Below are positions 16,336 to 25,030 of a stretch of DNA of 64,000 nt, in pieces. The notes under the pieces are model-generated. The model was not told where the DNA came from. It ran no database searches and saw only the letters and a list, made by a program, of their open reading frames with translations. The translations under genes and the position numbers were made by a program. The DNA is taken from positions 1,550,001 to 1,614,000 of the forward strand of contig NZ_JAPEMA010000001.1 in NCBI RefSeq assembly GCF_026343185.1. The letters run 5' to 3'. Origin of the DNA: Streptomyces sp. NBC_00091. GTDB taxonomy: Bacteria; Actinomycetota; Actinomycetes; Streptomycetales; Streptomycetaceae. Each line of letters begins with the position of its first letter. Positions within the stretch are counted from its first letter, which is position 1.

Positions 16336-17646
16336 GTGCGACGAAGAATGTTCGGCGCGGCAGCCACGGCAGCCGTGTTCGGTCTACTGATACCGCTGTC
16401 CGGCTGCGGAAGCTCCTCGGGCGACGCAGGTGACGGCGGTACGCTGCGCCTGATCGCCGCCGAATACGGCAACAGCTCGGCCAACAGTTCCAAGGCTTTC
16501 TGGGACAAGGTGACGGCTGATTTCACCGCGGCCAACCCCGGTATCAAGGTCAAGGTGGAGCTCCTTCCGTGGGCCGACATCGACCGCGAGGTCTCCCGTA
16601 TGGTCAAGGCCGGCAACGCGCCGGACATGGCCCTCATGGGCTCCTACTCGGACTTCGCGGCCCAGGGCAAGCTGTATTCCGCGGAAGAACTGCTCTCGAT
16701 CAGCGCCGAGGCCAACTTCCTCCAGCCGCTGGCCGAGGCCGGTTCGGTCGGCAACACCCTCTACGGCCTGCCCTTCGTGGCGAGCAGCCGCCTGCTCTTC
16801 TACAACACCAAGCTGTTCATGGACGCCGGGATCATCCCCAAGGACGGCTCCGTCCCGTGGCAGCCGAAGACCTGGAATGACCTGCAGACGGCCGCCAAGG
16901 CACTCAAGACCAAGGGCGTGCGGTTCCCCTACGCGCTGCCGCTCGGCCCCGAGGAGGCCCACGCGGAGACGATGATCTGGGAGCTGAGCAACGGCGGCGG
17001 CTACGCCGACAGCAGCGGCAACTACAGCCTCGCCTCGGACGCGAACATCTACACCCTCAAGTGGCTCAAGGAGCAGCTGGTCGCCCCCGGGCTGACCGGT
17101 CCGGTCCCGCCCTCGCAGCTCAACCGCGCCGACGCCTTCGCCGCCTTCCTGCGCGGCGAGGTCGGGATGCTCAACGGCTACCCGTCCCTCTCCCACGAGG
17201 CGCGCGCCAAGGGCATCACCGTCGGCGCCGTGTCCATGCCGGTCTCGGAAACCCTCGGCACCGGCGAGACCCCGCCCACCGTGGGCGTGGCCGACTGGAT
17301 GATGGCCTTCAAGCAGAACGGCAACCGCGCGGAGATCGGCAAGTTCCTCGACTTCCTCTACCAGGACAAGAACCTGTCGGACTTCGCGGGCCGCTACCAC
17401 CTGCTGCCCTCGACGGTCACGGCCTCCCGCACCCCCGCGGGCGGCGGCCTCGACAAGAACGACGAGCAGTTCCTGACCGCCCTGCGCGGCGCCCAGCTCT
17501 ACCCGGTCAACGACCCGACCTGGGTGACGGTCAGCGACACCCTCAAGCGCAGCATCGGGCGGGCCGTGGAACCGGGCGGCGACCCGAAGGCCGTCCTCGA
17601 GGACATCGCCGCCAAGGCGAGCGCCGCATCCAAGAAGCAGCACTGA
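16336..17646 (+). CDS. Extracellular solute-binding lipoprotein (sugar ABC type)
   Basis: The 436-residue protein has a lipoprotein signal (MRRRMFGAAATAAVFGLLI, lipobox LSGC, Cys at residue 24). The mature part matches ABC-type sugar-binding proteins: FWDKVTADFTAANPGIKVKV, NAPDMALMGSYSDFA, YGLPFVASSRLLFYNTKLF, PKTWNDLQTAAKAL and a C-terminal VADWMMAFKQNG. It should bind an oligosaccharide and deliver it to an importer. No permease or regulator genes are near, so it is an orphan that may share an MsiK-driven transporter. Start is GTG 16336 after AGGGG. Confidence 0.9.
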   Translation: MRRRMFGAAATAAVFGLLIPLSGCGSSSGDAGDGGTLRLIAAEYGNSSANSSKAFWDKVTADFTAANPGIKVKVELLPWADIDREVSRMVKAGNAPDMALMGSYSDFAAQGKLYSAEELLSISAEANFLQPLAEAGSVGNTLYGLPFVASSRLLFYNTKLFMDAGIIPKDGSVPWQPKTWNDLQTAAKALKTKGVRFPYALPLGPEEAHAETMIWELSNGGGYADSSGNYSLASDANIYTLKWLKEQLVAPGLTGPVPPSQLNRADAFAAFLRGEVGMLNGYPSLSHEARAKGITVGAVSMPVSETLGTGETPPTVGVADWMMAFKQNGNRAEIGKFLDFLYQDKNLSDFAGRYHLLPSTVTASRTPAGGGLDKNDEQFLTALRGAQLYPVNDPTWVTVSDTLKRSIGRAVEPGGDPKAVLEDIAAKASAASKKQH

Positions 17647-17817
17647 AGGACCCCCTGACACGGGACCTTCGCCTCCCTGCCGCACCCCATCCCGTACGGC
17701 AGAATGGCTGACGGCACTTGATCCGAGGCCGCGGCCCCGTCGCCCGCCGAGCACCCACAAGGTGCGCGGGGCGACAGGCCTTCCCCCTCCCCCTCTTCGC
17801 CTCTCCTGCCGCTGGAA

Positions 17818-18435
17818 CTAGCCGTTCTTCGAGGAGAAGGCCGTACGGTACTGCTCGCAGCTGGAGTCCCAGCGCAGCGTGCCCGTCAGCGTCCCGTAAT
17901 GGGTGCGCGTGAGCGACCACTCCACCGTGTACTCACCGGTGTCGCACGCGATCCGCTTGCCGCCCGCGACCTTCTGACGTCCCGTCGCCGGCTGCCCGGT
18001 CAGCTTCTGTTCCACCTCCGCCGCCTTGGCCCCCTTCGCGTCGCGCAGTACGGCGTGCACGACGATCGGGTGCGTGCCGTTCTTGGTGGTCAGGCCCTTG
18101 TTCACCAGGACGTCGGACACCGCCCAGGCGAACTCGTACGAGGGCTGCCAGGCGAGCGTGGACGGATCGGCGACCTGACGCTCCTCCCGCGTGTCCCCCT
18201 GGAGGGCGGGGCGGGCGACCGTCTTGTACTGGATCCCCGGGTGGAAGCGGACCTGCCCCTCCAGCTTGTGCTTCTGGCCGTTGGTCCACATCGACTTCAT
18301 CTCGTGCTCGCCTCCGGCCGGGTCCTGGAGGAAGCCCGTGCCCGGGGCGGCGGTGGCGGAGGCCTGGCCGAGGGCGGGGGCGACGGCCGCGGCGGCCGCG
18401 GCGAGGGCGAGGGCTGCGGTACGCGTGCGCTTCAT
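17818..18435 (-). CDS. Secreted protein of unknown function
   Basis: The 205-residue protein has a clear Sec signal peptide (KRTRTAALALAAAAAAVAPA, cleavage near ASATAAPG). The mature region is about 175 residues, mostly polar and beta-rich, with EMKSMWTNGQKHKLEGQVRF, YEFAWAVSDVLVNKGL and two cysteines (IACDTG, SSCEQY) likely to form a disulfide. No catalytic motif was recognised. It stands alone between a rightward lipoprotein gene and a rightward hydrolase gene. Confidence 0.78.
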   Translation of the reverse strand: MKRTRTAALALAAAAAAVAPALGQASATAAPGTGFLQDPAGGEHEMKSMWTNGQKHKLEGQVRFHPGIQYKTVARPALQGDTREERQVADPSTLAWQPSYEFAWAVSDVLVNKGLTTKNGTHPIVVHAVLRDAKGAKAAEVEQKLTGQPATGRQKVAGGKRIACDTGEYTVEWSLTRTHYGTLTGTLRWDSSCEQYRTAFSSKNG

Positions 18436-18616
18436 GCCCGGCCCAACGGGCCCGCGCGGCGGGCCGGAACGACGCCGCGCGCGCGTTCACCCGTACGGGA
18501 GCGCAGGACGGACGTACAGGTGACAGATTCGATTCCGGACAGGAATACGGCCCGGTGGCCTCTGGTTGGCTGTGCTCGGACAAGAAAACGATCTACGTAC
18601 GGCTATGGGGGATGTC

Positions 18617-19750
18617 ATGGGTGTAACGGTGGACGGGACGGTCGCGGCGGGCTGGGAGACGGTCCGGGAGGAGTTCGAGGACTTCGTGTCCCGCGAGCCG
18701 AACTCGCCCGAGGCCCAGCTCGCGGTACGCCACCACGGCCGGACCGTGGTGGACCTGTGGGGCGGCGAGGACACCGACGGGGACACCCTGAGCGGGGTCT
18801 TCTCCATCACCAAGGGCGCCGCCCACCTGGTCGTGGCGCTGCTGGTGCAGGAGGGCGTACTGGACCTGGAGCGCCCGGTGTCGACGTACTGGCCGGAGTT
18901 CACCGGGCACGGCAAGGAGCGGCTGACCGTACGGCAGCTGGTCGCGCACGGCTCCGGGCTGATCAGCTCCGACGAGGGCTTCTCCTACGAGGAGATCGCG
19001 GACGACGCGTTCGTCGCGGCCCGGCTGGCCACGCAGAAGCCGTTCTGGGAGCCCGGTACGGCCTACGGCTACCACGCCTTCGTGATCGGCGCGCTGACGG
19101 GCGAGCTGGTGCGGCGGGCGACGGGCCGCTCCCTCCAGGAGGTCTACGAGGAGCGGCTGCGGGCGCCGTACGGGCTGGACCTGTACATGGGGCTGCCGGC
19201 CGGACTCGAGGGCCGGTGGAAGCCGGTGCTGGAGATGCTGCCGACGCCCGCGCAGGTGGAGCTGCTCGCGTCGGGCGGGCCGATGCCCGAGATGATGAGG
19301 ATCGCCTTCAACCAGCACCACGAGCCGCCGATGGACATCGTCGGCTACGCCAACCACCCCAAGGTGCGGGCCCTCGGCCCGGCCTCGGCCGGCGGCACCG
19401 GCACGGCGCGCGGTGTGGCCGCCCTGTACGCGGCGGCCGTCGGCGGCCTGGACGGCGTGGCCGCGCTGCTGAAGCCGGAGACGGTGGCCGAGGTCGCCCG
19501 GCTGCACACCCCGGGCCAGGACCGGGTCACCCCGGAGCAGGACCACTTCGCGCTGGGCTTCGAGACACAGCCGGCGGTGGGCCCGGAGGCCTTCGGGCAC
19601 TGCGGCGCGGCGGGCGGTCTGGGCTTCGCCGACCCGGTCACGGGGATCGCGTACGGGTACACGCGCCGCCGCTTCGGCTTCCCGGGCGGGTCGGCCCCGG
19701 AGAACGGGCGCCTGACGGCGGCGGTGCTGGAGGTGGCGCGGGGGCTGTAG
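18617..19750 (+). CDS. Serine hydrolase, class C beta-lactamase/esterase family
   Basis: This roughly 377-residue cytoplasmic protein has the SxxK nucleophile motif in GVFSITKGAAHLVVALLVQE, the second-motif tyrosine in GTAYGYHAFVIG, and a C-terminal HCGAAGGLGFADP in place of the KTG box. It matches EstB-like serine hydrolases of the beta-lactamase fold. These usually cleave esters or D-amino-acid substrates, not antibiotics. ATG 18617 is chosen for the GGGGGA four bases upstream; ATG 18605 is an alternative. Confidence 0.88.
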   Translation: MGVTVDGTVAAGWETVREEFEDFVSREPNSPEAQLAVRHHGRTVVDLWGGEDTDGDTLSGVFSITKGAAHLVVALLVQEGVLDLERPVSTYWPEFTGHGKERLTVRQLVAHGSGLISSDEGFSYEEIADDAFVAARLATQKPFWEPGTAYGYHAFVIGALTGELVRRATGRSLQEVYEERLRAPYGLDLYMGLPAGLEGRWKPVLEMLPTPAQVELLASGGPMPEMMRIAFNQHHEPPMDIVGYANHPKVRALGPASAGGTGTARGVAALYAAAVGGLDGVAALLKPETVAEVARLHTPGQDRVTPEQDHFALGFETQPAVGPEAFGHCGAAGGLGFADPVTGIAYGYTRRRFGFPGGSAPENGRLTAAVLEVARGL

Positions 19751-19763
19751 CCGCTGCCCTTCG

Positions 19764-20087
19764 TCAGGCCTGGCCGGTCTCGAAGCGGCTGACGCGGCCG
19801 TCGGGGGTGACGTCGAACCGCCAGGCGGTGCGCATCTCGCCCCAGGTGTCGTTGCGGTAGCTGACGATGAGGGCCCGGCCGCCGTCGGACTCCTTCTCGA
19901 CCGACATGTGGCCGTTGGAGGAGAAGATCTCCCGTTCCGCCCATTGGGTCAGATCGCGTTCGGACCCGTCGTCGGACATGGTCGCGTCGGGGGTCAGGAG
20001 CGCGTGGAAGGCCGCCTGGTCCCCGGCGTTGACGGCGGTGACGAAGGCGCGGACGGCGGGGTCGGTGAGCTGAGCCGGATCGATCAC
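19764..20087 (-). CDS. NTF2/SnoaL-like small protein
   Basis: This 107-residue protein of cone-like NTF2 fold shows AVRAFVTAVNAGDQAAFHALL, then TMSDDGSERDLTQWAEREIF and a beta-rich end (WRFDVTPDGRVSRFETGQA). Start is GTG 20087 after AGGAGA. Members bind small hydrophobic ligands or act as isomerases or hydrolases; nothing here identifies the ligand. It converges on the serine hydrolase with 13 bases between stops. Confidence 0.8.
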   Translation of the reverse strand: MIDPAQLTDPAVRAFVTAVNAGDQAAFHALLTPDATMSDDGSERDLTQWAEREIFSSNGHMSVEKESDGGRALIVSYRNDTWGEMRTAWRFDVTPDGRVSRFETGQA

Positions 20088-20191
20088 GGGGTCTCCTGGT
20101 CGGGCGTTCGGGCTGTGTAGGTGCGCGACCAGGGAACACCCCGGGCGGGGCCGGCGGGCCGACCCTCACCCGTTCGCCGCCCGGCGGCGTG

Positions 20192-21043
20192 TCAGGAGGC
20201 GGTGCGTACGGGGAAGCCGGTGGGCCGGCCCTGCTCCCGCAGCCAGGCCAGCACCTGGTCGAGGGCCTCGACGGTCTGCTGGCGGTTGCCGCCGCCGTCG
20301 TGGAAGAGGACGGTGGGGCCGTTGCCGATCTCGCGCTTCACGGCGTCGACGATGGCGGCGACCCCGGGCTTGCCGAAGTCCTTGGTGTCGACGTTCCAGC
20401 CGAGCGGGCGCATGCCGTGGGCGGCGGCGATCCGCCGGCTGTCGGGGGTGAAGGCCCCGCCCGGGGCCCGGTAGTACTCGACCTTCACACCGGCGCCGGC
20501 CGCTTCCTCGATCAGCTTCTTCGCGTCGAGGATCTGCGCCTCCTGGTAGGCGACGGGCTTCTTGTCCATGGACGTGTCGTGGTCCATGGAGTGGTCGCAG
20601 AGCCGGTGGCCGGCCGCGACCACCTTCTTGACCAGGTCCGGGTGGGCCTTGGCCTGCGGGCCGATCATGCAGAAGGTGGCCTTCACCTCGTACTTGGCCA
20701 GCGTGGCGAGGACCTGCGGGGTCCAGCGGGGGTCGGGGCCGTCGTCGATGGTGATGTTGACGGCGTTGCCGCCGGCCTCCGAGGCGTGGGCGATGCTGTC
20801 GGGCACTCCTGCCGGCTGTGCCCCGGGGCCGGTCCCGGTGCCGGTGCTGGGGCCGGTGCTCGGCTTGCTCCCGCCCGCACGGTCGTCCGTACCGGTCGGA
20901 CCCGAGGGGTTCTCGTGCCGGGGGGTGCGGCCGTCGCCCGTGGCCACCAGGGTCGTCACGCCCCAGATGGTGGCGGCCACGGCCACGGCCGAGGCGCCGA
21001 CGGCTATCCGCCCTCGGAGGCTGTGCTTCTGCGTGTGCGTCAT
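20192..21043 (-). CDS. Polysaccharide deacetylase (NodB family), membrane-anchored or secreted
   Basis: This 283-residue protein has an N-terminal membrane/signal segment (residues 10-36), a Thr/Gly/Pro-rich linker, then a NodB domain. Motif 1 is ITIDDGPDPRWTPQ (Asp100, Asp101) and motif 2 is DHSMDHD (His151, His155 as metal ligands). Motif 3 is YYRAPGGAFTPDSRRI and the end is TVLFHDGGGNRQQTVEALDQ. Such metalloenzymes deacetylate peptidoglycan GlcNAc/MurNAc or chitin oligomers at the surface. ATG 21043 follows GGGGAG; an in-frame ATG 15 bases upstream is less likely. Confidence 0.92.
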   Translation of the reverse strand: MTHTQKHSLRGRIAVGASAVAVAATIWGVTTLVATGDGRTPRHENPSGPTGTDDRAGGSKPSTGPSTGTGTGPGAQPAGVPDSIAHASEAGGNAVNITIDDGPDPRWTPQVLATLAKYEVKATFCMIGPQAKAHPDLVKKVVAAGHRLCDHSMDHDTSMDKKPVAYQEAQILDAKKLIEEAAGAGVKVEYYRAPGGAFTPDSRRIAAAHGMRPLGWNVDTKDFGKPGVAAIVDAVKREIGNGPTVLFHDGGGNRQQTVEALDQVLAWLREQGRPTGFPVRTAS

Positions 21044-21197
21044 GTGTCCACTCCCCATCCGGCCTTGCGAGGGTCCTGTGGGTCATGACGCCTTCACACC
21101 TGGCGGGGTTCCGCTGAATTGCCCCATAAATTCCAGGTAATAAGGAGTTTGGGCCTCAATAACCTCAGATGTCACATCCGTTGGGCGGCAACGAAAA

Positions 21198-21237
21198 AGG
21201 CGGGTGCGGCCCGGGAGAACCCGGGCCGCACCCGCCT
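21198..21237 (-). terminator. Intrinsic terminator of the MFS gene
   Basis: A perfect 18-bp stem (21198-21215 with 21220-21237) closes a four-base AGAA loop. On the minus strand it is followed by a U-run (A-run 21194-21198). It ends the leftward efflux-pump transcript 15 bases after the stop codon. Confidence 0.92.
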
Positions 21238-21251
21238 CGACGGTGACGGAC

Positions 21252-22847
21252 TCAGTGCGCGAGCGAGTCCTGCGGAGCCTGCGCCCGCGCCCCCTCGGCG
21301 GGCTCGCCGCCGGCCGGGGCCGGACCCGCGCCCCGCAGCGGGACCTCCTTGACGAACCAGGCGAGCGCGAAGCCCAGTACGGCGATCGCCGCGCCCAGCA
21401 GGAACGCCGAGTGCGTACCGGAGGCCACCGCGTGCTGGTAGGCGTCGCGCACGGCCTCGGGCAGCTTGGCCAGGCTCGCCGCGTCCAGCTGGGCGGAGCC
21501 GGCGGCCTGCGCGGCCTGCGGGCCGAGCCGCTCGGACATGGTGTCCGTGACCCGGGTGGTGAAGAGGGAGCCCATCAGGGCGACGCCGAAGGAGCCGCCG
21601 AGGGTGCGGAAGAGGGTGGCCGAGGAGGAGGCGACCCCCATGTCCTTCATCTCGACGCTGTTCTGCGCGACCAGCATGGTGATCTGCATCAGGAAGCCGA
21701 GACCGGCGCCGAGGACGGCCATGTACACGCCGGAGACCAGGCGGGTGGTGCCGGTGTCCATCGTCGCGAGCAGGAACAGCCCGACGACCATCAGCGCGCC
21801 GCCGACGATCGGGAAGATCTTGTACTTGCCGCTGCTGGTGGTGATCCGGCCCGCGATGAGGGAGACGGCCATCATCGAGAGCAGCATGGGCAGGAGCAGC
21901 AGGCCCGAGTTGGTGGCCGAGGCGCCCTGGACCGCCTGCTGGAAGAGCGGGAGGTAGAGCACGCCGCCGAACATGGCGAAGCCGACGAGGAAACCGATCA
22001 CCGACATGAGGGTGAAGTTGCGGCTGCGGAAGATGTGCAGCGGCATGACCGGCTCGGCGGCCTTGGTCTCCGCGTAGAGGAACGCGGCGGTGGACAGGAC
22101 GCCGACGGCGATCAGGCCGATGATCTCTGCGGAGCCCCAGGCGTACTCGGTGCCGCCCCAGGTCGTCACGAGGACGGTCGAGGTGATGGCGACGGTCAGC
22201 AGGGCCGCGCCGAGGTAGTCGATACTTCGCCGTTCCCCTTGTCCTGTCTTCTTGGGAAGGTGCAAGACCGCCGTGACCATCGCGAGGGCGACGGCGCCGA
22301 GCGGGAGGTTGATGTAGAAGGACCAGCGCCAGCCCATGTGGTCGGTGATGGTGCCGCCGACCAGCGGGCCGCCGATCATGGCGAGGGCCATCACGCCGGC
22401 CATCATGCCCTGGTACTTGCCGCGTTCGCGGGGCGGGATCAGGTCGCCGATGATCGCCATGACGCCGACCATCAGACCGCCGGCGCCCAGGCCCTGGATG
22501 GCGCGGAAGCCGATCAGCTGGCCCATGTCCTGGGCCATGCCGCTGAGCACGGAGCCGACGAGGAAGATGACGATCGAGGTGAGGAAGGAACCCTTCCGCC
22601 CGTACATGTCACCGATCTTGCCCCAGATGGGCGTCGAGGCGGCGGTGGCCAGGGTGTAGGCGGTGACCACCCAGGAGAGGTGCTCGAGGCCGCCGAGCTC
22701 GCCGACGATGGTCGGCATCGCGGTGCCGATGATCATGTTGTCGAGCATGGCCAGCAGCATGGCGATCATGAGGGCCATGAGGACGACGCGGACGCTGCGC
22801 GGCTTCACCTCCCCGGCGGTGTCGGCCTGCTTCAGCGTCTCGCTCAT
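21252..22847 (-). CDS. MFS drug efflux transporter, DHA2 (EmrB/QacA) family
   Basis: The 531-residue protein has about 14 membrane helices. Motif A GKIGDMYGRKGSFL lies after helix 2, and the family signature DNMIIGTAMPTIVGELG is in helix 1. Motif C-like GPLVGGTITDHMGWRWSFYI is in the helix 5-6 region. DHA2 pumps use the proton gradient to export hydrophobic drugs and dyes. The long extracytoplasmic loop between helices 13 and 14 (SERLGPQAAQAAGSAQLDA) is typical. It is divergent from the tetR gene with twin operators between them, so repression by that TetR is likely. Confidence 0.93.
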   Translation of the reverse strand: MSETLKQADTAGEVKPRSVRVVLMALMIAMLLAMLDNMIIGTAMPTIVGELGGLEHLSWVVTAYTLATAASTPIWGKIGDMYGRKGSFLTSIVIFLVGSVLSGMAQDMGQLIGFRAIQGLGAGGLMVGVMAIIGDLIPPRERGKYQGMMAGVMALAMIGGPLVGGTITDHMGWRWSFYINLPLGAVALAMVTAVLHLPKKTGQGERRSIDYLGAALLTVAITSTVLVTTWGGTEYAWGSAEIIGLIAVGVLSTAAFLYAETKAAEPVMPLHIFRSRNFTLMSVIGFLVGFAMFGGVLYLPLFQQAVQGASATNSGLLLLPMLLSMMAVSLIAGRITTSSGKYKIFPIVGGALMVVGLFLLATMDTGTTRLVSGVYMAVLGAGLGFLMQITMLVAQNSVEMKDMGVASSSATLFRTLGGSFGVALMGSLFTTRVTDTMSERLGPQAAQAAGSAQLDAASLAKLPEAVRDAYQHAVASGTHSAFLLGAAIAVLGFALAWFVKEVPLRGAGPAPAGGEPAEGARAQAPQDSLAH

Positions 22848-22903
22848 GTCCGTCCCACTCCCCTGCCACCGGCACTTCTCGCCGCTCTTCCGGCGTGCCC
22901 GGC

Positions 22904-22975
22904 ACTTACTTGTCGCCCGGCTAGTTCACTACACTGGGGAAGGTAGACCCGTAACTAGCCGGGCGTCAAGTAAGT
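22904..22975. promoter_or_regulatory. Twin TetR operators between the MFS pump and tetR
   Basis: A 23-base site at 22904-22926 (ACTTACTTGTCGCCCGGCTAG plus TT) recurs inverted at 22953-22975 with one mismatch. Each copy is itself a loose palindrome (AACT...AGTT ends). The left copy lies 57 bases before the MFS start and the right copy 16 bases before the tetR start, so each can cover one of the two divergent promoters. Confidence 0.75.
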
Positions 22976-22991
22976 TCCTTTGGGGAGAATC

Positions 22992-23597
22992 ATGTCCAGC
23001 ACCTCCAGCGGCGGCAGTGGCGGCAGCACTCCGCAGCCCCGGCGCGGCAACACGCGCCAGCGCATCCAGGACGTCGCGCTGGAGCTCTTCGCCGAGCAGG
23101 GGTACGAGAAGACCTCGCTGCGGGAGATCGCGGAGCGGCTGGAGGTCACGAAGGCGGCGCTGTACTACCACTTCAAGACCAAGGAAGACATCATCATCAG
23201 CGTCTTCGACGACGTGACGCGGCCGATCGACGAGCTGATCGAGTGGGCGCAGGAACAGCCGAGGACGCTGGAGACCAAGCGGGAAGTGCTGCGGCGCTAC
23301 AGCGAGGCGATGGCGGCGGGCGCGCAGCTGTACCGCTTCATGCAGGAGAACCAGGCCACGATGCGGGAGCTGAGCATCGGGGAGACGGTCAAGCGGCGGC
23401 TGTTCACGCTGGTGGAGCTGCTGCGCACGGATGAGGGCCCGCTGACGGACCAGGTGCGGTGCGTGAGCGCCCTGTTCACGCTGCACGCGGGGATGATGTT
23501 CCTCCAGCACGTGGAGGGGGATCCGGAGGAGACCCGGATGGCGGCCCTGGAGGTCGCGACGGACCTGATCACCCGGGCCCACCACGGGGAGGCGTAA
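22992..23597 (+). CDS. TetR family repressor of the MFS pump
   Basis: This 201-residue protein has a Ser/Gly-rich N-tail, then the TetR helix-turn-helix (RQRIQDVALELFAEQGYEKT, LREIAERLEVTKAALYYHFK). A helical ligand domain with ALFTLHAGMMFLQHVEGDPE follows. Start ATG 22992 lies four bases after GGGGAG. The divergent efflux gene and the shared operator copies point to drug-inducible control of export and autoregulation. The inducer is unknown. Confidence 0.92.
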   Translation: MSSTSSGGSGGSTPQPRRGNTRQRIQDVALELFAEQGYEKTSLREIAERLEVTKAALYYHFKTKEDIIISVFDDVTRPIDELIEWAQEQPRTLETKREVLRRYSEAMAAGAQLYRFMQENQATMRELSIGETVKRRLFTLVELLRTDEGPLTDQVRCVSALFTLHAGMMFLQHVEGDPEETRMAALEVATDLITRAHHGEA

Positions 23598-23625
23598 CCG
23601 GCCTCCGGGGCCGGCCGCGTACGGG

Positions 23626-23868
23626 TCAGGCTTCGTCCGCCGGGGGCGCGGAGGGCTCCGCAGGAGCGCTGCGGGCACGGCGGATCGCGGGGAGGCCGAC
23701 GCCGAGGGCGCTGCCCACGGCCATCCCGAGGGCCAGGCCGAGGCCGATGTTGTCGAAGACCAGGAGCCCGAGCGCGATGCCCGCGGACATGCCGATCGAC
23801 AGGCCTGTCGCCATGCTCGAACCGGCCGCGCCGGCGGGCTGCGCTTCGGGGTCTTTCTCGTGTGCCAT
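23626..23868 (-). CDS. Small glycine-rich two-helix membrane protein
   Basis: This 80-residue protein has a charged N-end (MAHEKDPEAQPAG), two hydrophobic helices full of small residues (TGLSIGMSAGIALGLLVFD and IGLGLALGMAVGSALGVGL), and a Pro/Ala-rich tail. The regular glycine spacing resembles glycine-zipper helices that pack tightly in membranes. No function is known. It lies just after the convergent tetR gene. Confidence 0.75.
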   Translation of the reverse strand: MAHEKDPEAQPAGAAGSSMATGLSIGMSAGIALGLLVFDNIGLGLALGMAVGSALGVGLPAIRRARSAPAEPSAPPADEA

Positions 23869-23884
23869 GCGGACATTGTGTCAG

Positions 23885-24199
23885 CTACACGTCGATCGCC
23901 ACGGCCAGCCCGAACGCCCCGCTGTGCATGTCCTCACACAAGGCCCGGCAGGCGCCGATGAGTTCGGTGAACTCGGGCTTGGCCTGCCAGTCCGCCATGG
24001 CCTGTGCGCTCAGCCAGCGGGAGAAGGAGACGTAGTGGCGGGGTTCGTTGAGGTCGCGGATCAGCCGGGCGTGCAGGAAGCCTTCGGCGGCCCCCTTGGT
24101 CCAGGTCAGGAACTCCGTCCAGCGCTTGACGAATTCCTCCTCCTCGCCTGCGCGCACCTGCCAGTCGCCGGAAGCCCAGTACTTGATCGTCTCGGACAT
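23885..24199 (-). CDS. Antibiotic-biosynthesis-monooxygenase-like (ABM) domain protein
   Basis: This 104-residue dimeric alpha/beta-barrel protein shows EEEFVKRWTEFLTWTKGAAE, then LIRDLNEPRHYVSFSRWLSA and MADWQAKPEFTELIGACRAL. ABM domains include quinone-forming monooxygenases and haem-degrading enzymes, but many small members have no known activity. A good ribosome binding site (GAGG) precedes the ATG at 24199. No biosynthetic cluster surrounds it. Confidence 0.83.
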   Translation of the reverse strand: MSETIKYWASGDWQVRAGEEEEFVKRWTEFLTWTKGAAEGFLHARLIRDLNEPRHYVSFSRWLSAQAMADWQAKPEFTELIGACRALCEDMHSGAFGLAVAIDV

Positions 24200-24312
24200 C
24201 GCACACCACCTCGGGAGTCGGCCCCCTCCACCAGATTAGGCCCGGGGAGCACTCGATGGAGGGGTTTGGCCCGAGATTCACCACCCTCCGTCACCTTTTC
24301 CGCTACGTTGCG

Positions 24313-24834
24313 TCATATCCGCCGGCGGCGGGCGTAGGCGAAGGTGAGGATGGCGACCAGCGGGCCCCAGGCCAGCATCGGGGCGTAGCAGAGGTCCATG
24401 ACCAGGCCCGCCGCGCCCTGGGGGAACTCGGGGTTGTCCAGCGGGCCTCCCGGCACCAGGGTGAGCGCCGCGCACAGGGCCGTCACCGCGACGGCGCCCA
24501 TCGCGGCGGGTACGACCACCGCGCGCGGCGGGATGCGGCGCCCGCCGAGGCGCGGGACCCAGTGCGGGACCCGCTCACCCCAGGGCCGTACCAGGGCCAG
24601 GGTCAGACAGGCGGCCGCCTGCGAGGCCACGGACAGGATCAGCACGTAGACCGTGATCGCCGTGCCCGTGTACAGGGAACCGAGGCGGCCGGTGAAGCCG
24701 ACGTCGACGCCGAAGGCGAGCAGGAGCCGCCACACGCACGAGGGCACCGTGCACAGCACGGTCGCCCAGGCCGCACGGACCGCCCAGCGAGGGGCAAGGT
24801 CAAGGGTGTTCGAGGGGAGAAGGCCACTCGTCAT
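24313..24834 (-). CDS. Multi-pass membrane protein of unknown function
   Basis: The 173-residue protein has about four to five hydrophobic helices: [60 protein letters not shown] and [20 protein letters not shown]. The end is basic (YARRRRI), consistent with a cytoplasmic C-terminus. The ATG at 24834 is preceded by GGAG. It is divergent from the cytochrome oxidase gene. The family was not recognised and no catalytic residues stand out. Confidence 0.78.
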   Translation of the reverse strand: MTSGLLPSNTLDLAPRWAVRAAWATVLCTVPSCVWRLLLAFGVDVGFTGRLGSLYTGTAITVYVLILSVASQAAACLTLALVRPWGERVPHWVPRLGGRRIPPRAVVVPAAMGAVAVTALCAALTLVPGGPLDNPEFPQGAAGLVMDLCYAPMLAWGPLVAILTFAYARRRRI

Positions 24835-25030
24835 CGCGGGCTCCGGCGGGGTGGGGTGGTGTACCGACCGTCCGACGATGTCACCGCCCGCCGGACGGCG
24901 GCATCGTCCGGTCGGCGGGGTCTGCTCCCCCGTGCGGGGGAGGGTCTGCGGCGCGGCGTCCCGGTGGCGGGGTGGGGAGGCTGTAGGGGAAGGGGGTGCA
25001 GGCTCGGCGGCGAGGCCCTCTGGAGGACCG

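Noticed and set aside
21204-22946. 580-codon plus-strand frame opposite the MFS transporter gene
   Set aside because: Asp/His/Gly/Gln-rich composition is typical of antisense to a GC-rich membrane protein; the MFS protein is certain.
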